Source: Sinotaia quadrata (Eukaryota > Mollusca > Gastropoda > Architaenioglossa > Viviparidae). Taken from it: a stretch of DNA of 64,000 nucleotides. The translations under genes were made by a program, and so were the position numbers. The notes below the pieces were generated by a model that was not told the DNA's origin, ran no database searches, and was given only the letters and a program-made list of their open reading frames with translations. The DNA lies in NCBI GenBank assembly GCA_028829895.1, contig CM054177.1, positions 43,962,664 to 44,026,663 on the forward strand, written 5' to 3'. Numbering within the stretch: the first letter of the stretch is position 1; every line of letters begins with the position of its first letter. This document shows positions 1 through 11,639 of the stretch, piece after piece.

Positions 1-366
1 AAGTCGACTGAGTTTATCTTCTGACTGTTGTAAAGTTTACTTGACACTTTGGGAAGCGCTTCCGTCATGGGCCAATTTTACAATCGGTGCGACTTCATAT
101 ATGTATGTGTGTGTGTACAAGCATGTAAGCAGTTAGACAATAACGACCCCGCGTATAATGTTAGAGGACTTAGGGGTTAGATATTCTGGCAGTCTTGAAC
201 AGCCTCGAGCTAAAGATCGATTGGAGTCTTACCATGACCGCTTTTCGGTTCCATGAATAATAGGTGCAAATTATTGCTGAAGTAATGTGTGATTGAAGTG
301 GAAAAAACTTTCACGTTTTCTTTGTTTTTTTTCTTCTCATATACTCCTCCCCAACAACAAAGAGCG
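1..366. other. 5' flank of the cyclophilin B gene
   Basis: This is non-coding, mostly AT-rich DNA. A short GT-rich tract lies near 104-117 and a pyrimidine-rich stretch near 311-350. I see no gene in it. The proximal promoter elements are listed separately. Confidence 0.5.
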
Positions 367-374
367 TGACGTGG
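367..374 (+). promoter_or_regulatory. UPRE-like motif TGACGTGG upstream of PPIB
   Basis: The octamer TGACGTGG begins 175 bp upstream of the cyclophilin B start codon. It matches the core of the unfolded-protein-response element bound by ATF6/XBP1 in animals. Cyclophilin B is an ER chaperone-type enzyme, so ER-stress control would make sense. The motif is seen in the sequence; its function is inferred. The same octamer also contains a CREB/ATF-like TGACG half-site. Confidence 0.5.
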
Positions 375-390
375 TACCATTGATTGTCAG

Positions 391-395
391 CCAAT
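391..395 (+). promoter_or_regulatory. CCAAT box
   Basis: A CCAAT pentamer lies about 150 bp upstream of the ATG and 17 bp after the UPRE-like motif. CCAAT boxes (NF-Y sites) commonly sit next to ATF6 sites in ER-stress promoters. The spacing does not form a canonical ERSE (CCAAT-N9-CCACG). No clear TATA box is seen at a fitting distance. Confidence 0.45.
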
Positions 396-541
396 CAAAA
401 TAATACAAGTAACTCGGTGCGCCATGTTGCAGGACTCGTGGTTCCGGTCTAGAGAACAACAGTTTAAATATTACCATTGCACTTTCAGGTAGATTCCAGT
501 TTGTCCGGCGAAAGCTTTGTACAAGACAGTGGTTTTACATC

Positions 542-631
542 ATGTTTTTGGGAGCAGCTGTACTGTGTCTGCTTGTTGCAAGCATAGCAGTTGCAGATGA
601 TAAACCGAAAGGTCCCAAAGTAACGGACAAG
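542..631 (+). CDS. PPIB: PPIB exon 1 (coding part)
   Basis: It encodes residues 1-30: the signal peptide and the short basic linker of the mature N-terminus. It ends in phase 0 at an AAG|GTATGT donor. Confidence 0.94.
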
Positions 632-3600
632 GTATGTCCTACTAACTTCAGTTATCGACTGCTCAGTCTCGACTCATTTAGTCATGTACTACCAGTTTGG
701 TCATTTAATAGGCCCATGTTATAATCTGATGAATGTATACTTTTTAAAAAGGGAGAAAACCTAAGAACTGATATTGAGTGAGTGTATAACGTGTGCGGTA
801 TATTTTATTCTTGACTTCTCAAACTGGTCACAATTTTACTAGATGCACATAAACTAATAATAAAGACATACTGTCGATCTGATCTCTAGATTTCTTTTAC
901 TAATAAAGTGCATTTTGAATCATTTTCGTATTACTACTATTTGTAATAATAAAATTGTCCTTGATTTTTTACCTGTTAATTTTATTTAAATAATTTAGTC
1001 AGAATGCAGTTTTATTTAAATAATAATTAATATAATCATAAGATAGGGCCTAATGCATGGGTTACTGGGACCGTATGGTTATGGTTAGAATCATTAAAGT
1101 CTGCAGGAACGACTTTCTTTCATCTGAAGCAAGTAGAGACTTTTTTGTTGTCAGAAATGATTCTAGTTCTCACCTTTACACTCAAATAGTTATGCGTGTA
1201 CATGTATAATTCACGTTAATGAATAATACTAATTACTAATAGGCCTAGGCCTTGTTAAGTGTGCAGGTATCATGTAAAACTAAAAGTAAGTGTATCATTA
1301 CAACAAACATATATGGCTGTAGCTTCACAATTGCAGAAGTATGATTTTGTTCCTTCACTCACACTTAAAATAAAACTAAAGCCAAGTGAAAGGGCATTTT
1401 GATTTTTATTTGATTTTCTTTAAACCCAAAATATTTTTTCTCCAAATGTTGTTGATTATAATGCTAATGTTAATTACTGTATAGGCAAATACTCGGGATA
1501 ATTGCTAATATGATATAAATATTGTATTATTTTATGTAAGAAAACCTGTAGGAATAATATTGCATCCCACCATTAATCATAGTCATGAAAGAATATGATT
1601 ATTTTGGTTAATTGCTTTTGAAATTAATGCAATGAATGCATATTATTTATGATGTTTTGTTTTAAATTTTTTCTTGGGTTTTAATAAAGGTTTCTGAATA
1701 AAACATTTTATTGTATATTTCTAATTTTTAAATAATTTTCAGGTGTTCTTTGATATTGAAATTGGTGGAGAGAAAGCAGGAAGAATTGTCATCGGTCTCT
1801 TTGGAAAAACTGTGCCCAAAACTGTGAACAATTTCAAAGCACTTGCAGCAGGAGATCAGGTAATTTTGGCATTTAGCACTTGTTCTGGTCAAAAATATAT
1901 GTTTAGAATGCCACTGGGGTTAAACTTCATACTTAGTGAGTTGTGAATAAACCTTACACATTTCATATTTATTAGAACAAAAGTAAGTCTTATTTTAATT
2001 TTGTAGATTCGTGTTTTTGTATTAGGCACCTAAGCAAATTTTATAAAGGAATTTATTTGTTCTCAATGGAAACTTATAATGTGTATTTTAGTATTTTACA
2101 GCTTATTTTAGGAGATAATGTGTTGGAAATTCAGTTTTGCAATGTATGGTTAGGCCACAGTTGATAAAGAAAATAAAGATAATTAATTGTTATAAATTGT
2201 CCATTATTAATGAGTAACTTATTAACATACATAGATGGAAGACTTTTATTTGTTTATAAATTATATAAATCATTTCAACACATAGTCGTATCATAATCAA
2301 GGGGAGGAAACTCTGCCAAATATTTTAAGGTATTCCCCTTTTATCATTCCATTGTGGTCTTCGGTAGATGAAGATAGTACAGTCTGTATAAGCAGGGGTG
2401 CACAAACCGCTCTGTGCTGCCTCTGGAGGACTTTAGGATGTTACTATTATTTGTGGCCTAAAACATATCTGTTCAATTTTGAGGCTGGCGACTACAAAAC
2501 TCGAACCAAATATTGACAAAGTTGTTAACAATATTCAGGCTCACCCTTCACACTAAAGATTAAACCTAGGTTAGTGAGACAAAAATGAATGTAAAGCACA
2601 TTATTTCATTATTTGTGTTGATTTTTTTTCTACTGAGCCATTCATGTGCAATCTGACTTTCTACCCTCCACACACTATCAATTGGAAATGTGGCCCTCTG
2701 GCCTAAAATGTTTGTGCACCCAGGTATAAAGCTACTGCCATCTCTTGGGGATGAAGTGAAAATTGTTTGAAAAACCTGGCTCAGAAGGGATTACTATGAT
2801 TGTTTCTAGAAAATTGTTGATGGGGTTTGTGGGTCACTTGGTGTCCTCAACTAAAAACTCAGACATAATTCATAACTTATATTAACTAGGTGTCACAAAA
2901 CGGGAGGCTCGTTACAAGCCGACCTCGAGCTGAAGTTAGAGATGCAAGGGGTGAAGTCTAATTTTGGCCTGCTCCGGTGCACCTCCAAGAAAAGCCCGGT
3001 GACGTATGCCAGTACTACGTCGCGTCAGTTGTTACATAGACACACATGACATACTCCATTGATGTTTGGGTGGGGCCCACTTTATTAATGTCATGCCAAG
3101 GAACGTTTTATTGGCGGTGTGTGTTGTGAGTGTGTATCATAAATGTGAATAAATGGACGAACAGACGAACGGTGCAAAACAATAGTACAAATTCTTTCGT
3201 CCCTCTCAAAAACTATGAATAACAAGAGAGTTGAAAGATATTTAAATCAGGTTATTTATTTCCCGATTTAAAAGGGGCACTACTCTTTCGCACAGTGATT
3301 AATCATTCATTCAACTTTCCAATGTCATACACTCTGTGGGAAATAAGGGGAGATGAAAATGATGAAATTCAAAATATAAAATAAAGATTAATTATACAAT
3401 TCTTATGCGGCAAATGGGGCCGCTTTAACAATAGTTCACATATAGAATAAGCATTACTTTTTACATTAAAGTTCTTATTTTGCAAACGATATAATAGTGT
3501 TCATTTTCTTAGAGTCCTAGGGGTTAAGTATGTGCGCGTTAGCCGTGCTAATTATTACTCACTATTAATGTCAGAGTTCCAAGGAGATGACGTAAGCTCA

Positions 3601-6600
3601 CACGTCACTTATAAGCGGCACTTCAAAGTGAAGACGGGACGCAATTGAGGCGTCGCATTACAGGTGAAGATTCTGCAGAATCTAGGCACCACTTTCAGAT
3701 TATCACTGGGGAGAAATCTGAAATTTAGCTGACTGCTGTCAGCCTCGATAATTATCGTTGTTTGTCGTGGACACGGACACCTCAACGACGTTTAGCATTA
3801 TCGGATGGAGTCGTCCAGTGGGATGTGTCGTCGCATTACATTGAGTGTAGAAATCCGGATATGTATCTCCGACGCTAGCCCCTCAATTTGCGGGATAGAC
3901 TGCCAAAACGAACTCAGACAGGGGGACGAACAAGTTGGTCCCTCGCGTCGTTAACTGCATACAACCAGCGTCGCGTGCATGGGTTTTTCTTGACAGCGAA
4001 CTTTCCACTTTGCCAAAAGTTATACTGAGTAATTTTGCCTCGTTACTCAATATATGGCATCAGACGGATGGAAAACGGATGGAAAGAGATTCTTGCAGCT
4101 TTCCTTTATGAAATCTCTGTACATGAGATAATTCATAACGTGAAGTTAGACTGGCTTCAGACGAATCGACGTTTTCAACATTGAGAGTAAAATCTTCATT
4201 TTGCTTCTTATATAGTTTCACTGAAGGTCTCCAAAACTTCCAGAAGCTATGTCCTGTGACATGATTTTTGCCTTGGATATATAGTGGTAATCGTGATGCA
4301 CGCTTTTCTGTGGTCAATTCTAATGCGCACTGGCCATTTCTCTCGTCAACAACACGTGACTCGTACTACGCAGTTGTCCCAATCATTTAATATACATATC
4401 CTTCATAAACCAATACATATATTCAATATGATATATTAACACACACTGCGTCACGAACGTCTGTCTACTAAAGAGATCTTAGGTGACCGTTACTGGAAGT
4501 TACATGCTACATACGAAAAATAACAAAACTCGGATTACTTCAATTAGTTTTGTTAGCGGTTTTTTATTAAAATGAAATAAAATATAATTTCTGTCCCTCA
4601 TTTCCTGTGACACTAGGTATTTCTGACTCTAGGTTTAATTATATATAAAATATCCAGACATATTTAAAAAAATTAAATACATTTCTCCTCATTTTAATTT
4701 TTGAAACAGAAAATTTGTATTCGGAGGCATAGTAATAACAATGCGTTTCATGAGTATACAACACACAATTGTAGTAAATGATTCATAATTTTTCCTAGAA
4801 GATTGAGTTGTTTATTACACTTTTTTAATGTGCAATTTGTTTTTTTGGCTTTCAGACTGATGGGGGTGTGAAACTTTCTTACAAAGGGAGCAAGTTTCAT
4901 AGAGTTATCAAGGACTTCATGATTCAAGGTGGAGATTTCACACGTGGTGACGGAACAGGAGGTGTGTTTGTGAAAAGATTTTGAGGCCATGAATGGCTCA
5001 AGTCAATAGGAGAAAATAAATTTATTATTTTTTTCAAATTTGATATTATATACTTAAAATTTTTATTGTCTCCTCTTTCAGGATTTTATATTTTCTGAAC
5101 AAACGAAATGTATTTTTTTTATACTAATAGAGATGTTTTTTGAAGTCACCTATGTTTAAAAAATTATTTCCTATGCTATATAAAAAAGCAATAGTTTGCT
5201 TCACTATTGTCATTATTATTTGTACTGTACAGACACATGGTATACAGAGCAGAGTATTATGTCCCATTAGAGGTCTCACCCATTACACTAGATCAGACCA
5301 GATCAAAAGTTCGAAGCACAGAGTGTCAAGCAAGCAACACCAAGTACTGTTACTCAATGGCTACAGCACCAAGATGTGTCTGCTGAAAGCTTCAAAATCT
5401 AAGAAAAATCTCATCCTGTTGTTGATTAGATACAAAAGTACTATTTTTTCTGCATAATTTTTAGTCCTAATATTTTTTCTAAATGAAAATTATTTCCTCG
5501 TGTTGAATTTGAGTCCAAATTTATATATTTTGCAGTCCCTATGAAAAGTACTTGAGTAAACATGGTAGGAAAAGGAATGATGAAGTAAAATCACTTAAAT
5601 TTATTTGTAAAAAAATATTTTTTACAATACACATATAACTGTTAAATAAATAAATTTTAATTATAGCACTGTTACAAGTCATGGCACAAAATAGCCAGCC
5701 CCTAGCAAATACACAGGAGTCAACTGCTCATTTTCTGTAACAATTTCAGTGAAAATCCATGTAGTTTGCACATCCAACAGAAGTAAAGAAACACAGTTTT
5801 TTTCCATATATACCAGCACAGAAATCCACTGCATATTTTTCCAAAACAGTCAATTGAATCAGTTTATACATCCAACTGAAGTAAAGAAACTGTTTTTTTC
5901 AATATATCCCAACACAGGAGTCTACTGCACATTTTTCAGAAACAGTCAATTGAATCAGTTTACACATCCAATTGAAGAAAAGAAACACCGAAATAATAAT
6001 GTTCAATAATAGGTTTCCAATCTATTTCCATCAAAAGGATAAGCTCTACAAATTGATAAATTTCACTTAACATCAGTATCATGCCAATGACTGATACAAG
6101 ATTGTTCAATATTTTCTGGATCTGCCAGTAATGCAGCAGCATATATATTCGTATACTCCACAATTGCTTGCACTATATTCTCAGGAAAAAATGCTTGAAA
6201 AACATAAAATTCTGTATAATCTTTTGCCCATGGAATTTGTACTCCACTGTTTCCAGTAAAAGCATGTGGTGCTGAGTGTGTGTGCCAAATCAAACACCCC
6301 ACGCCATTTTGATTTTTGATTTCGACTGGCTGCAAAATCTCCTCTGTCATCAGTTTGTGGTAAATCGCTAGGGACTGGCAAATTTTCATCTTCTGACGAA
6401 TAAATAGAATTATCAGATTCAGCAGTGGAATACACAGCGAGTCAATGAAACTGAATGCATTTTTAGATGAAGAAGCCATAACTTGCAATGTTGTCTCAAC
6501 GAATGCTGGCAACTGACAGAAAAAAATTTAGAACGCCTTTTGGATCAAATGAACAGTCGATTATAACTGTCCAATGGTAGAAGTGATAACAATTGCCTGC

Positions 6601-9348
6601 TAAGGGAAATACACACTTGTTCCACACTAATTGGCTTAGTTGACAGACTAAGAAACTGTGTATTTTCGGGGGACTTCATGTCACTAGGCCATATGGATGT
6701 ATTTACATTTTGTGATGCTAATGGCACTATGCCAGTCAACAGGTTAATGGTCCTGTGCATTTTATAAATGGCTATGGAGTATTGTTTAAATATCTTTTTT
6801 CATATTTAAAATTTTTAAACGCAGGTAACTTTTTCAACAGAGTTATAGGAAGAAGATTAAAGGATTTTGTTTTGTATATTGTAAATATGACAGTTTCTAA
6901 CAAAAATATTTTTGAAAAAGTAGATATTTTACATATTAAAATAATTTCTTTAAATAAAATGTAAACAAAATATTCAAAAATTAAAAACTGGCTAAGGACA
7001 CCTTACTAAGAAGGCTCATTGACCAAATGGAGTCCAATGTGGCATATGGCAAACTTAAAACAAAAATATAAGCATCTTTTGGACACAGTTTTCAAATTCT
7101 GCAATCCTAATTTTACTTGAATGCATTCTTCCCAACTTTACAAGTTCCCTTTTAAATAGTTTTAATTATGTACCTGAAATGTGACGTCTGTCTATCTATC
7201 TATCTATATAGTTAAAAAGATACTTAATGGATAAGAGTATGTACACAATAATTTTTATTTATTTAAAATTTAGGTAATTTATTTGATCAATACTATAGCA
7301 GAATTCATAGGTTTATAAAAGATTATTATTTAAATTTTGTAATGGCCATACATAACTTTCTTTAGTTCATCATGTGGATGAAAAAAAATCTTATTTCAAA
7401 CATTTTTGCTTGTGTAATAAACATATAATGAGTTTTTCATTTATTTAACAAAGTTTGAAATAATAGTCTTTAATGTGGTAAGAATTAATAAAATAAAAAC
7501 GAAACAAGATATTTTAAAACTATATATTGCAAACTCATCATTGCCTTTAACATTTAAAATTCATAGAAAGTGTTTCTGCAAAAATGAGAAGTAGTTAATA
7601 ATCTGGATTCCAGAATGGTAAGGGAGATTATATGAATGCAACTTTCACTTTGATAATTCTAAGCAAGTAACCAGATTTTTGAACATCTCAAGACAGCTGA
7701 AGAAAACATTTCACTAAAAATTATTGTTAATTTACACTAGTCTCAGGTAATGCTTATGATTCAAAGAGCAAATTTGGTGTTCAGTTATATGCAAAGTAAA
7801 TAACTTTCCCAGAAAGAAACTTTAGCACAACACTCTTGTCTGTTTCTTCTATGGCCAGTTTTTTAATTGGTTACAATTGTACTCAGTAAGTTAATGGCAT
7901 AAATAGTGTTTATTTTCTTCTCCAATATCATCTGCTCCTTTTTTGACTTCAAAGCCAGCAATTTCATTTCTTTAAGTGGATACAGGGTTTATAGCAACTT
8001 TAAAAAGTCCTTAAATTTTATTTTGTCCTTGAAAAGCACTTGAATTTGCATACAAACCCTTAAATCCTTGAATTTTTTTATAAATTGCTTGTGAACTCTG
8101 GGATATTTTTATTCTTGCACTTTCCAGATTTTACTGTTTTAAGCGAAAAAGTTTAATAGAACACAAATGGTGACATGATAAGATTGACTTGAACTGATGA
8201 AAAATGATATAAAAATTAATAGGTGACAGATTTGAGAAACATTTCTTTGCTTTGTGCATGTTTGACTTGTCTCCCCTTTTGATCCTCTCTCTAATCATGT
8301 CTCTGATGTTGCTGACGATTCATGTCCATTTTGTAGTTTTTATTTCTGTCATTCTCTTTGAGGCTAATTTTAAGTAAATTTTTCTTTGTCTGAATTTTTT
8401 CTTATGGCTTCATACTAAGTCTGCAGTCTGATTTGTGCTTTCTTCAGCTTTGATAACAAGCTATATTTTCTGTTGCTTACACGCTTCCTTACCTAGATGC
8501 ATTAATAAATACCCTTGTATGCCTGGTGTAGAGGTTGATATATTTATTGTGCAACCCATTTCAGACTTTTGTGTGTGTGTATGTGTGTGTGTGTGCAATG
8601 AAATGATGCTTTTCTGAGACCATATGTCTAATTATTTTAAAGAAAATTGTTATGAAATTGTTGACTTGCATTAGTCATCTTCATAATACAGTAATTCTTT
8701 AAATGTTTAACTAATACTCTTGTGCAGGTCGCAGTATTTATGGAGAAAAATTTGCTGATGAGAACTTTAAGCTGAAGCACTATGGTGCTGGCTGGCTCTC
8801 AATGGCTAACTCTGGTAAAGACACCAATGGGTCACAGTTTTTTATCACAACAAAGCAGACCCAATGGTTAGATGGGCGTCATGTTGTCTTTGGAAAAGTG
8901 TTGGAAGGCATGGTGAGTCCAATTGTTTATTATCATTTTAAAATTTAATTCTTTTGTTTCTATTGCATTTTACGTCTTAATTTAATGAGGTACAAGATTA
9001 GTATCAATATATTCATTTTTGTCCTATCTATCAGTTAATTTTTTACTTTGAACAGATCATGTTGTGATTTTATTAATACTGCAGTATGCTTTTGGCTATG
9101 GAGATATAAGGTAGAGGTGCACAGGAAAGTGGTTAAGAGAATAATAATTATGTAAAATGTTCCTTTTTACACTGACATTTCATTTGTTTCTTGTTTCTTG
9201 ATTTCAGACTGTTGTAAGAAAAATAGAAAAAACTAAAACTGATGGTCGCGACAAGCCTGAAAAGGATGTTGTTATTGCAGACTCTGGGGTTTTGGATGTA
9301 CCAGAACCATTTTCTGTGCCAAGAGAAGCAACTCCTGATGATGTTTGA
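542..9348 (+). CDS. PPIB: Peptidyl-prolyl cis-trans isomerase B (cyclophilin B), complete five-exon gene
   Basis: This is an ER-lumen proline isomerase that speeds folding of secretory and membrane proteins. Exons 542-631, 1743-1859, 4856-4961, 8728-8912 and 9208-9348 join in frame to 213 codons (212 aa), close to the vertebrate length. Residues 1-18 form a hydrophobic signal peptide ending in AVA before the acidic mature start. The cyclophilin domain covers about residues 30-195. All active-site residues of cyclophilin A are present with an offset of 30: R85, F90, M91, Q93, A131, F143, W151, L152 and H156. Every intron has GT-AG ends. The ATG was chosen because it opens the signal peptide and lies just after the promoter motifs. 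The C-terminus ends in PDDV, with no KDEL-type signal; vertebrate PPIB also lacks KDEL. The gene is intact, although introns 2 and 3 contain transposon debris. Other cyclophilins fit less well, because the KVT-start and the secretory leader are typical of the B type. Confidence 0.96.
632..1742 (+). other. PPIB intron 1
   Basis: This 1.1-kb AT-rich intron starts GTATGT and ends in a T-rich tract and TTTTCAG. I see no element or gene inside it. Confidence 0.8.
1743..1859 (+). CDS. PPIB: PPIB exon 2
   Basis: It encodes residues 31-69, the first strands of the cyclophilin barrel, including [14 protein letters not shown], which is highly conserved in the family. It is phase 0 at both ends; the donor is CAG|GTAATT. 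Confidence 0.95.
2886..2890. repeat. Target site duplication (left) of the solo LTR
   Basis: CTAGG stands immediately before the TGTCACA end and is repeated at 4613-4617 directly after the TGTGACA end. A 5-bp duplication is typical of Gypsy and BEL integrases. Confidence 0.75.
2891..4612. mobile_element. Probable solo LTR (1722 bp) of a Gypsy-type retrotransposon, in PPIB intron 2
   Basis: The segment starts TGTCACA and ends TGTGACA, a 7-bp terminal inverted repeat of the TG...CA class, and is flanked by the 5-bp duplication CTAGG. Its length and its TGTGACA end resemble the 1547-bp LTRs of the full-length element at 43076-51409, but the body is clearly a different family. It has no long ORF, no PBS and no internal coding region, so recombination between two LTRs is the simplest origin. 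Orientation is not resolved. A DNA transposon is less likely, because the inverted repeat stops after 7 bp. Confidence 0.7.
4613..4617. repeat. Target site duplication (right) of the solo LTR
   Basis: CTAGG directly follows the TGTGACA end and matches 2886-2890. Confidence 0.75.
4856..4961 (+). CDS. PPIB: PPIB exon 3
   Basis: It encodes residues 70-104 plus the first base of G105. It carries the catalytic arginine and the [16 protein letters not shown] signature (R85, F90, M91, Q93). The donor is G|GTGTGT, phase 1. Confidence 0.96.
5740..5985 (+). repeat. Degenerate tandem repeat, about 97-bp unit, roughly 2.5 copies
   Basis: Blocks with CATCCAACNGAAGTAAAGAAAC and CAGTCAATTGAATCAGTTTA recur about 97 bp apart. 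The short ORFs here follow the repeat and are not considered coding. The array lies in PPIB intron 3. Confidence 0.6.
5975..6512 (-). pseudogene. piggyBac-type transposase fragment, frameshifted
   Basis: Read on the minus strand, conceptual segments include an acidic N-terminal stretch, then [29 protein letters not shown] and, in another frame, [15 protein letters not shown]. In that order these match the start of the DDE_Tnp_1_7 (piggyBac-derived, PGBD-like) transposase family. At least two frame changes occur: one near 6300 and one near 6065, where a stop follows HDTDVK and the reading continues in the next frame. The catalytic DDD region is absent, and no TTAA-flanked ends were identified. 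It is a dead relic inside PPIB intron 3 and is antisense to the gene. Confidence 0.7.
6513..8727 (+). other. Rest of PPIB intron 3
   Basis: AT-rich DNA with a short TCTA tract near 7190 and a GT tract at about 8570-8597, ending in the acceptor TTGTGCAG. The small ORFs here show no recognisable similarity. Confidence 0.6.
8728..8912 (+). CDS. PPIB: PPIB exon 4
   Basis: It completes G105 and encodes residues 106-166. It contains the ENFKLKHYG block, [16 protein letters not shown] (A131, F143) and [12 protein letters not shown] (W151, L152, H156). The donor is ATG|GTGAGT, phase 0. Confidence 0.97.
9208..9348 (+). CDS. PPIB: PPIB exon 5 (terminal)
   Basis: It encodes residues 167-212, the last helix and strand ([23 protein letters not shown]) and a lineage-specific tail ending in PDDV, then TGA at 9346-9348. 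Confidence 0.95.
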   Translation, partial: TVVRKIEKTKTDGRDKPEKDVVIADSGVLDVPEPFSVPREATPDDV

Positions 9349-9472
9349 TCATATATGCATTATTAGATTTTGTAATATGTCCTATAATGTTATTGTTTAC
9401 ATTTGTACCATTACTTACATCAGATTTATTGTTCTGTCCTTGTGTTTGTATGTCATGTGAAAGGCAGTGAAA

Positions 9473-9639
9473 ATTAAATGTTGAATTTTAAACAGAGTTT
9501 TGTTTGATTTTCAATTGTTTTTACCATTGTGGCATAATTTATGCTAATGGTTTAGAGTGTAAGCATTTATTATGGTAAGAATTTAATGTTATAATCATAT
9601 CTATTTTATTGGATATTTATATGGATACATGGGAATAAA
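9473..9639 (+). promoter_or_regulatory. Candidate polyadenylation signals of PPIB
   Basis: ATTAAA occurs at 9473-9478 and AATAAA at 9634-9639, about 125 and 286 bp after the stop codon. A further AATAAA is near 9966. Which one is used cannot be told from the sequence. Confidence 0.45.
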
Positions 9640-10633
9640 AAATTGACCTGTATCTTTGAAAAATAATGTAATCTTTATATATTATTGAAGAATCATACTT
9701 ATCATTTCCATGAAGTATAATGTACCATGCAGATTTTTTGAAGAATCATACTATCATCATTTCCATGAAATACATTGTATCAAGCAGATTTAAGTAAATT
9801 TTTTCTCAGTTCATAACTGGAATCGATGCTTTATCAAAGTTAAAACAAGAAAGTCTTTTTATGACTTTTGTTGACTGTTGTAAAACTTCTTTTGATTGTC
9901 TCTGCAGTAGTACATTTCTCTACACAGCATATTTTGGTTTATTCCAGCAATTGTTTTAGATTTGTAATAAATATTTTGGTTTTGGAAAAGTTCACTTCAT
10001 TGAAAAACTACTATTCACTTTAATTCATGATTATAAATAAAGTACAGCAATAATTGTTTGCTAAATGAGTATGTTACATATTCCAAAATTATATTGTAAT
10101 CACCTGATATTACATTATCTGACATTCACTTGTGCCAAAGTAATGTAATCAACTTCTCATTCAGTCCCATTATCTGATGTTTGGATGTGCAAAAGATAAT
10201 AATATGCTTCTGATGGTCTGTTGCACCAAAGATATATAGTAAATTTCTGAATGTCTGTTATTTGATGACCTGGAAATCTTAATAATCTGGCTGTCCAGAA
10301 TAGTTCTACATATGAAAATGTCCAGAATTTCTCTAATTATTGAATGTACATAGTTCAGTCCAGAACGTTTTTTCACCAGTTCTTGTGTGCATAGATAATT
10401 AAAGTTACAACAATAAAGTTGTCAAATACTAATTTAAATATAACTACACAATTCCAAAGAATTACAGAACAGTCTTGTTTATGTAGAATATCTTACTGCT
10501 TTGTTTTATATAAAGTTATAGACTGAGTAATGTTTTATACAAATGAATCCTTTCTTTCTTGGTTCAAAAATTATTCCACCCAATACTTCATATAACCAGT
10601 ATTAATAAATACACAAATAATGATTCAGAATTG
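9640..10633. other. Intergenic, nothing recognised
   Basis: AT-rich 3' flank of PPIB. A duplicated piece (ATCATTTCCATGAAGTATA-like) occurs near 9690 and 9750. No gene was seen. Confidence 0.5.
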
Positions 10634-10752
10634 AAGTTTATATCAAATACAAATCTCACTTCTAAAATACAAATTTGGTGACAAGTCGTATTAATTTGAC
10701 ATATTGTATAAATTTGTGTCTTAGAAGTGAGATTTGTATTTGTTATAAACTT
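10634..10752. repeat. Long imperfect hairpin: 43-bp arms, 33-bp loop
   Basis: The left arm 10634-10676 and the right arm 10710-10752 are inverted copies that differ at only 3 of 43 positions by eye. Transcribed from the plus strand, the fold would have 40 Watson-Crick pairs and one G-U pair. It could be a MITE remnant, a small-RNA precursor or a simple inverted duplication. Confidence 0.8.
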
Positions 10753-11016
10753 TATAAACCAGACTTGGACCAGGAATATCAATCAACAATGAAACCACAA
10801 CTGCTTTATTGATGACAATAGACTTGTTAGCATCAAGACAGCAAAGGAACACAGTAGATATACAGTCACTTGATCAGGTTGGGATAATTACTCACACTAA
10901 CCTTTTGACTGACAGTTGGTAACTTTGTGGAGTAAATTCTCCAGTAGTATAGCTGATATTAGATAGCTTACTAACATATGTTGAAATACCCCTAGTGTTT
11001 TTTTTTAGTTATAGAG

Positions 11017-11131
11017 TTATGTTGTAGTCTTGGGATTTTTTTGTTGACTTTTTTCCTCATTAGTCACAGTAGACTTTTCATCCTTAGATGTTCTTGGGTA
11101 GCTCCTGAGGGGACTTCTGCTTCCTGGTTGA
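11017..11131 (-). CDS. Candidate terminal exon of an unidentified minus-strand gene
   Basis: On the minus strand a good acceptor (pyrimidines then CCACAG) at 11132 is followed by a frame open for 37 codons to TAA at 11017-11019, using the second base as codon start. The predicted tail is very polar (QPGSRSPLRSYPRTSKDE, then many K, Q and T). An AATAAA on the same strand lies at 10805-10810. I do not recognise the protein, and the exon may be chance. Confidence 0.25.
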
Positions 11132-11639
11132 CTGTGGAGAGGACAATTGTAATAAAAGCATCACATTAAACCAAGCTTGTTAAATTACATAACAGAATTA
11201 TATGGGTTAACACAAAACACTCAATGATACAAAAAGTAGGAAGTCAAAATTTAATAGCAGGTCATGAATTGATGCACATTACTTAGAAGTAAAAATTCTT
11301 ATACTGTAGATATAAGCCTCCCTAGTAAAAGATTTATTTTGTTAAAGTATTATTTTTATTGAATAAAAGATATGAACCAAACAATTTATATTGAGAACCA
11401 ACATATCACATAAGAATCAACAATATACACTGATATTAAGAAAAATACTGTAAGAGTGCTTTTTTTTTAGAAGGAATACTTTGAATTTAGTGTAAAATTA
11501 AACTCTAATTTTGTTAAATACTTAAGGACTCTAAATCATGACACCATATTGAAATGCCAATAATTATAGAAAAAAAATACAAATGTATGATTTTTATCTG
11601 TTACCAAATGACCAGTACAAAATCTTGCACACTTTATCA

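Noticed and set aside
2891..4612. DNA transposon interpretation of the solo LTR
   Set aside because: The inverted repeat covers only 7 bp and the 5-bp duplication with TG...CA ends fits an LTR better.
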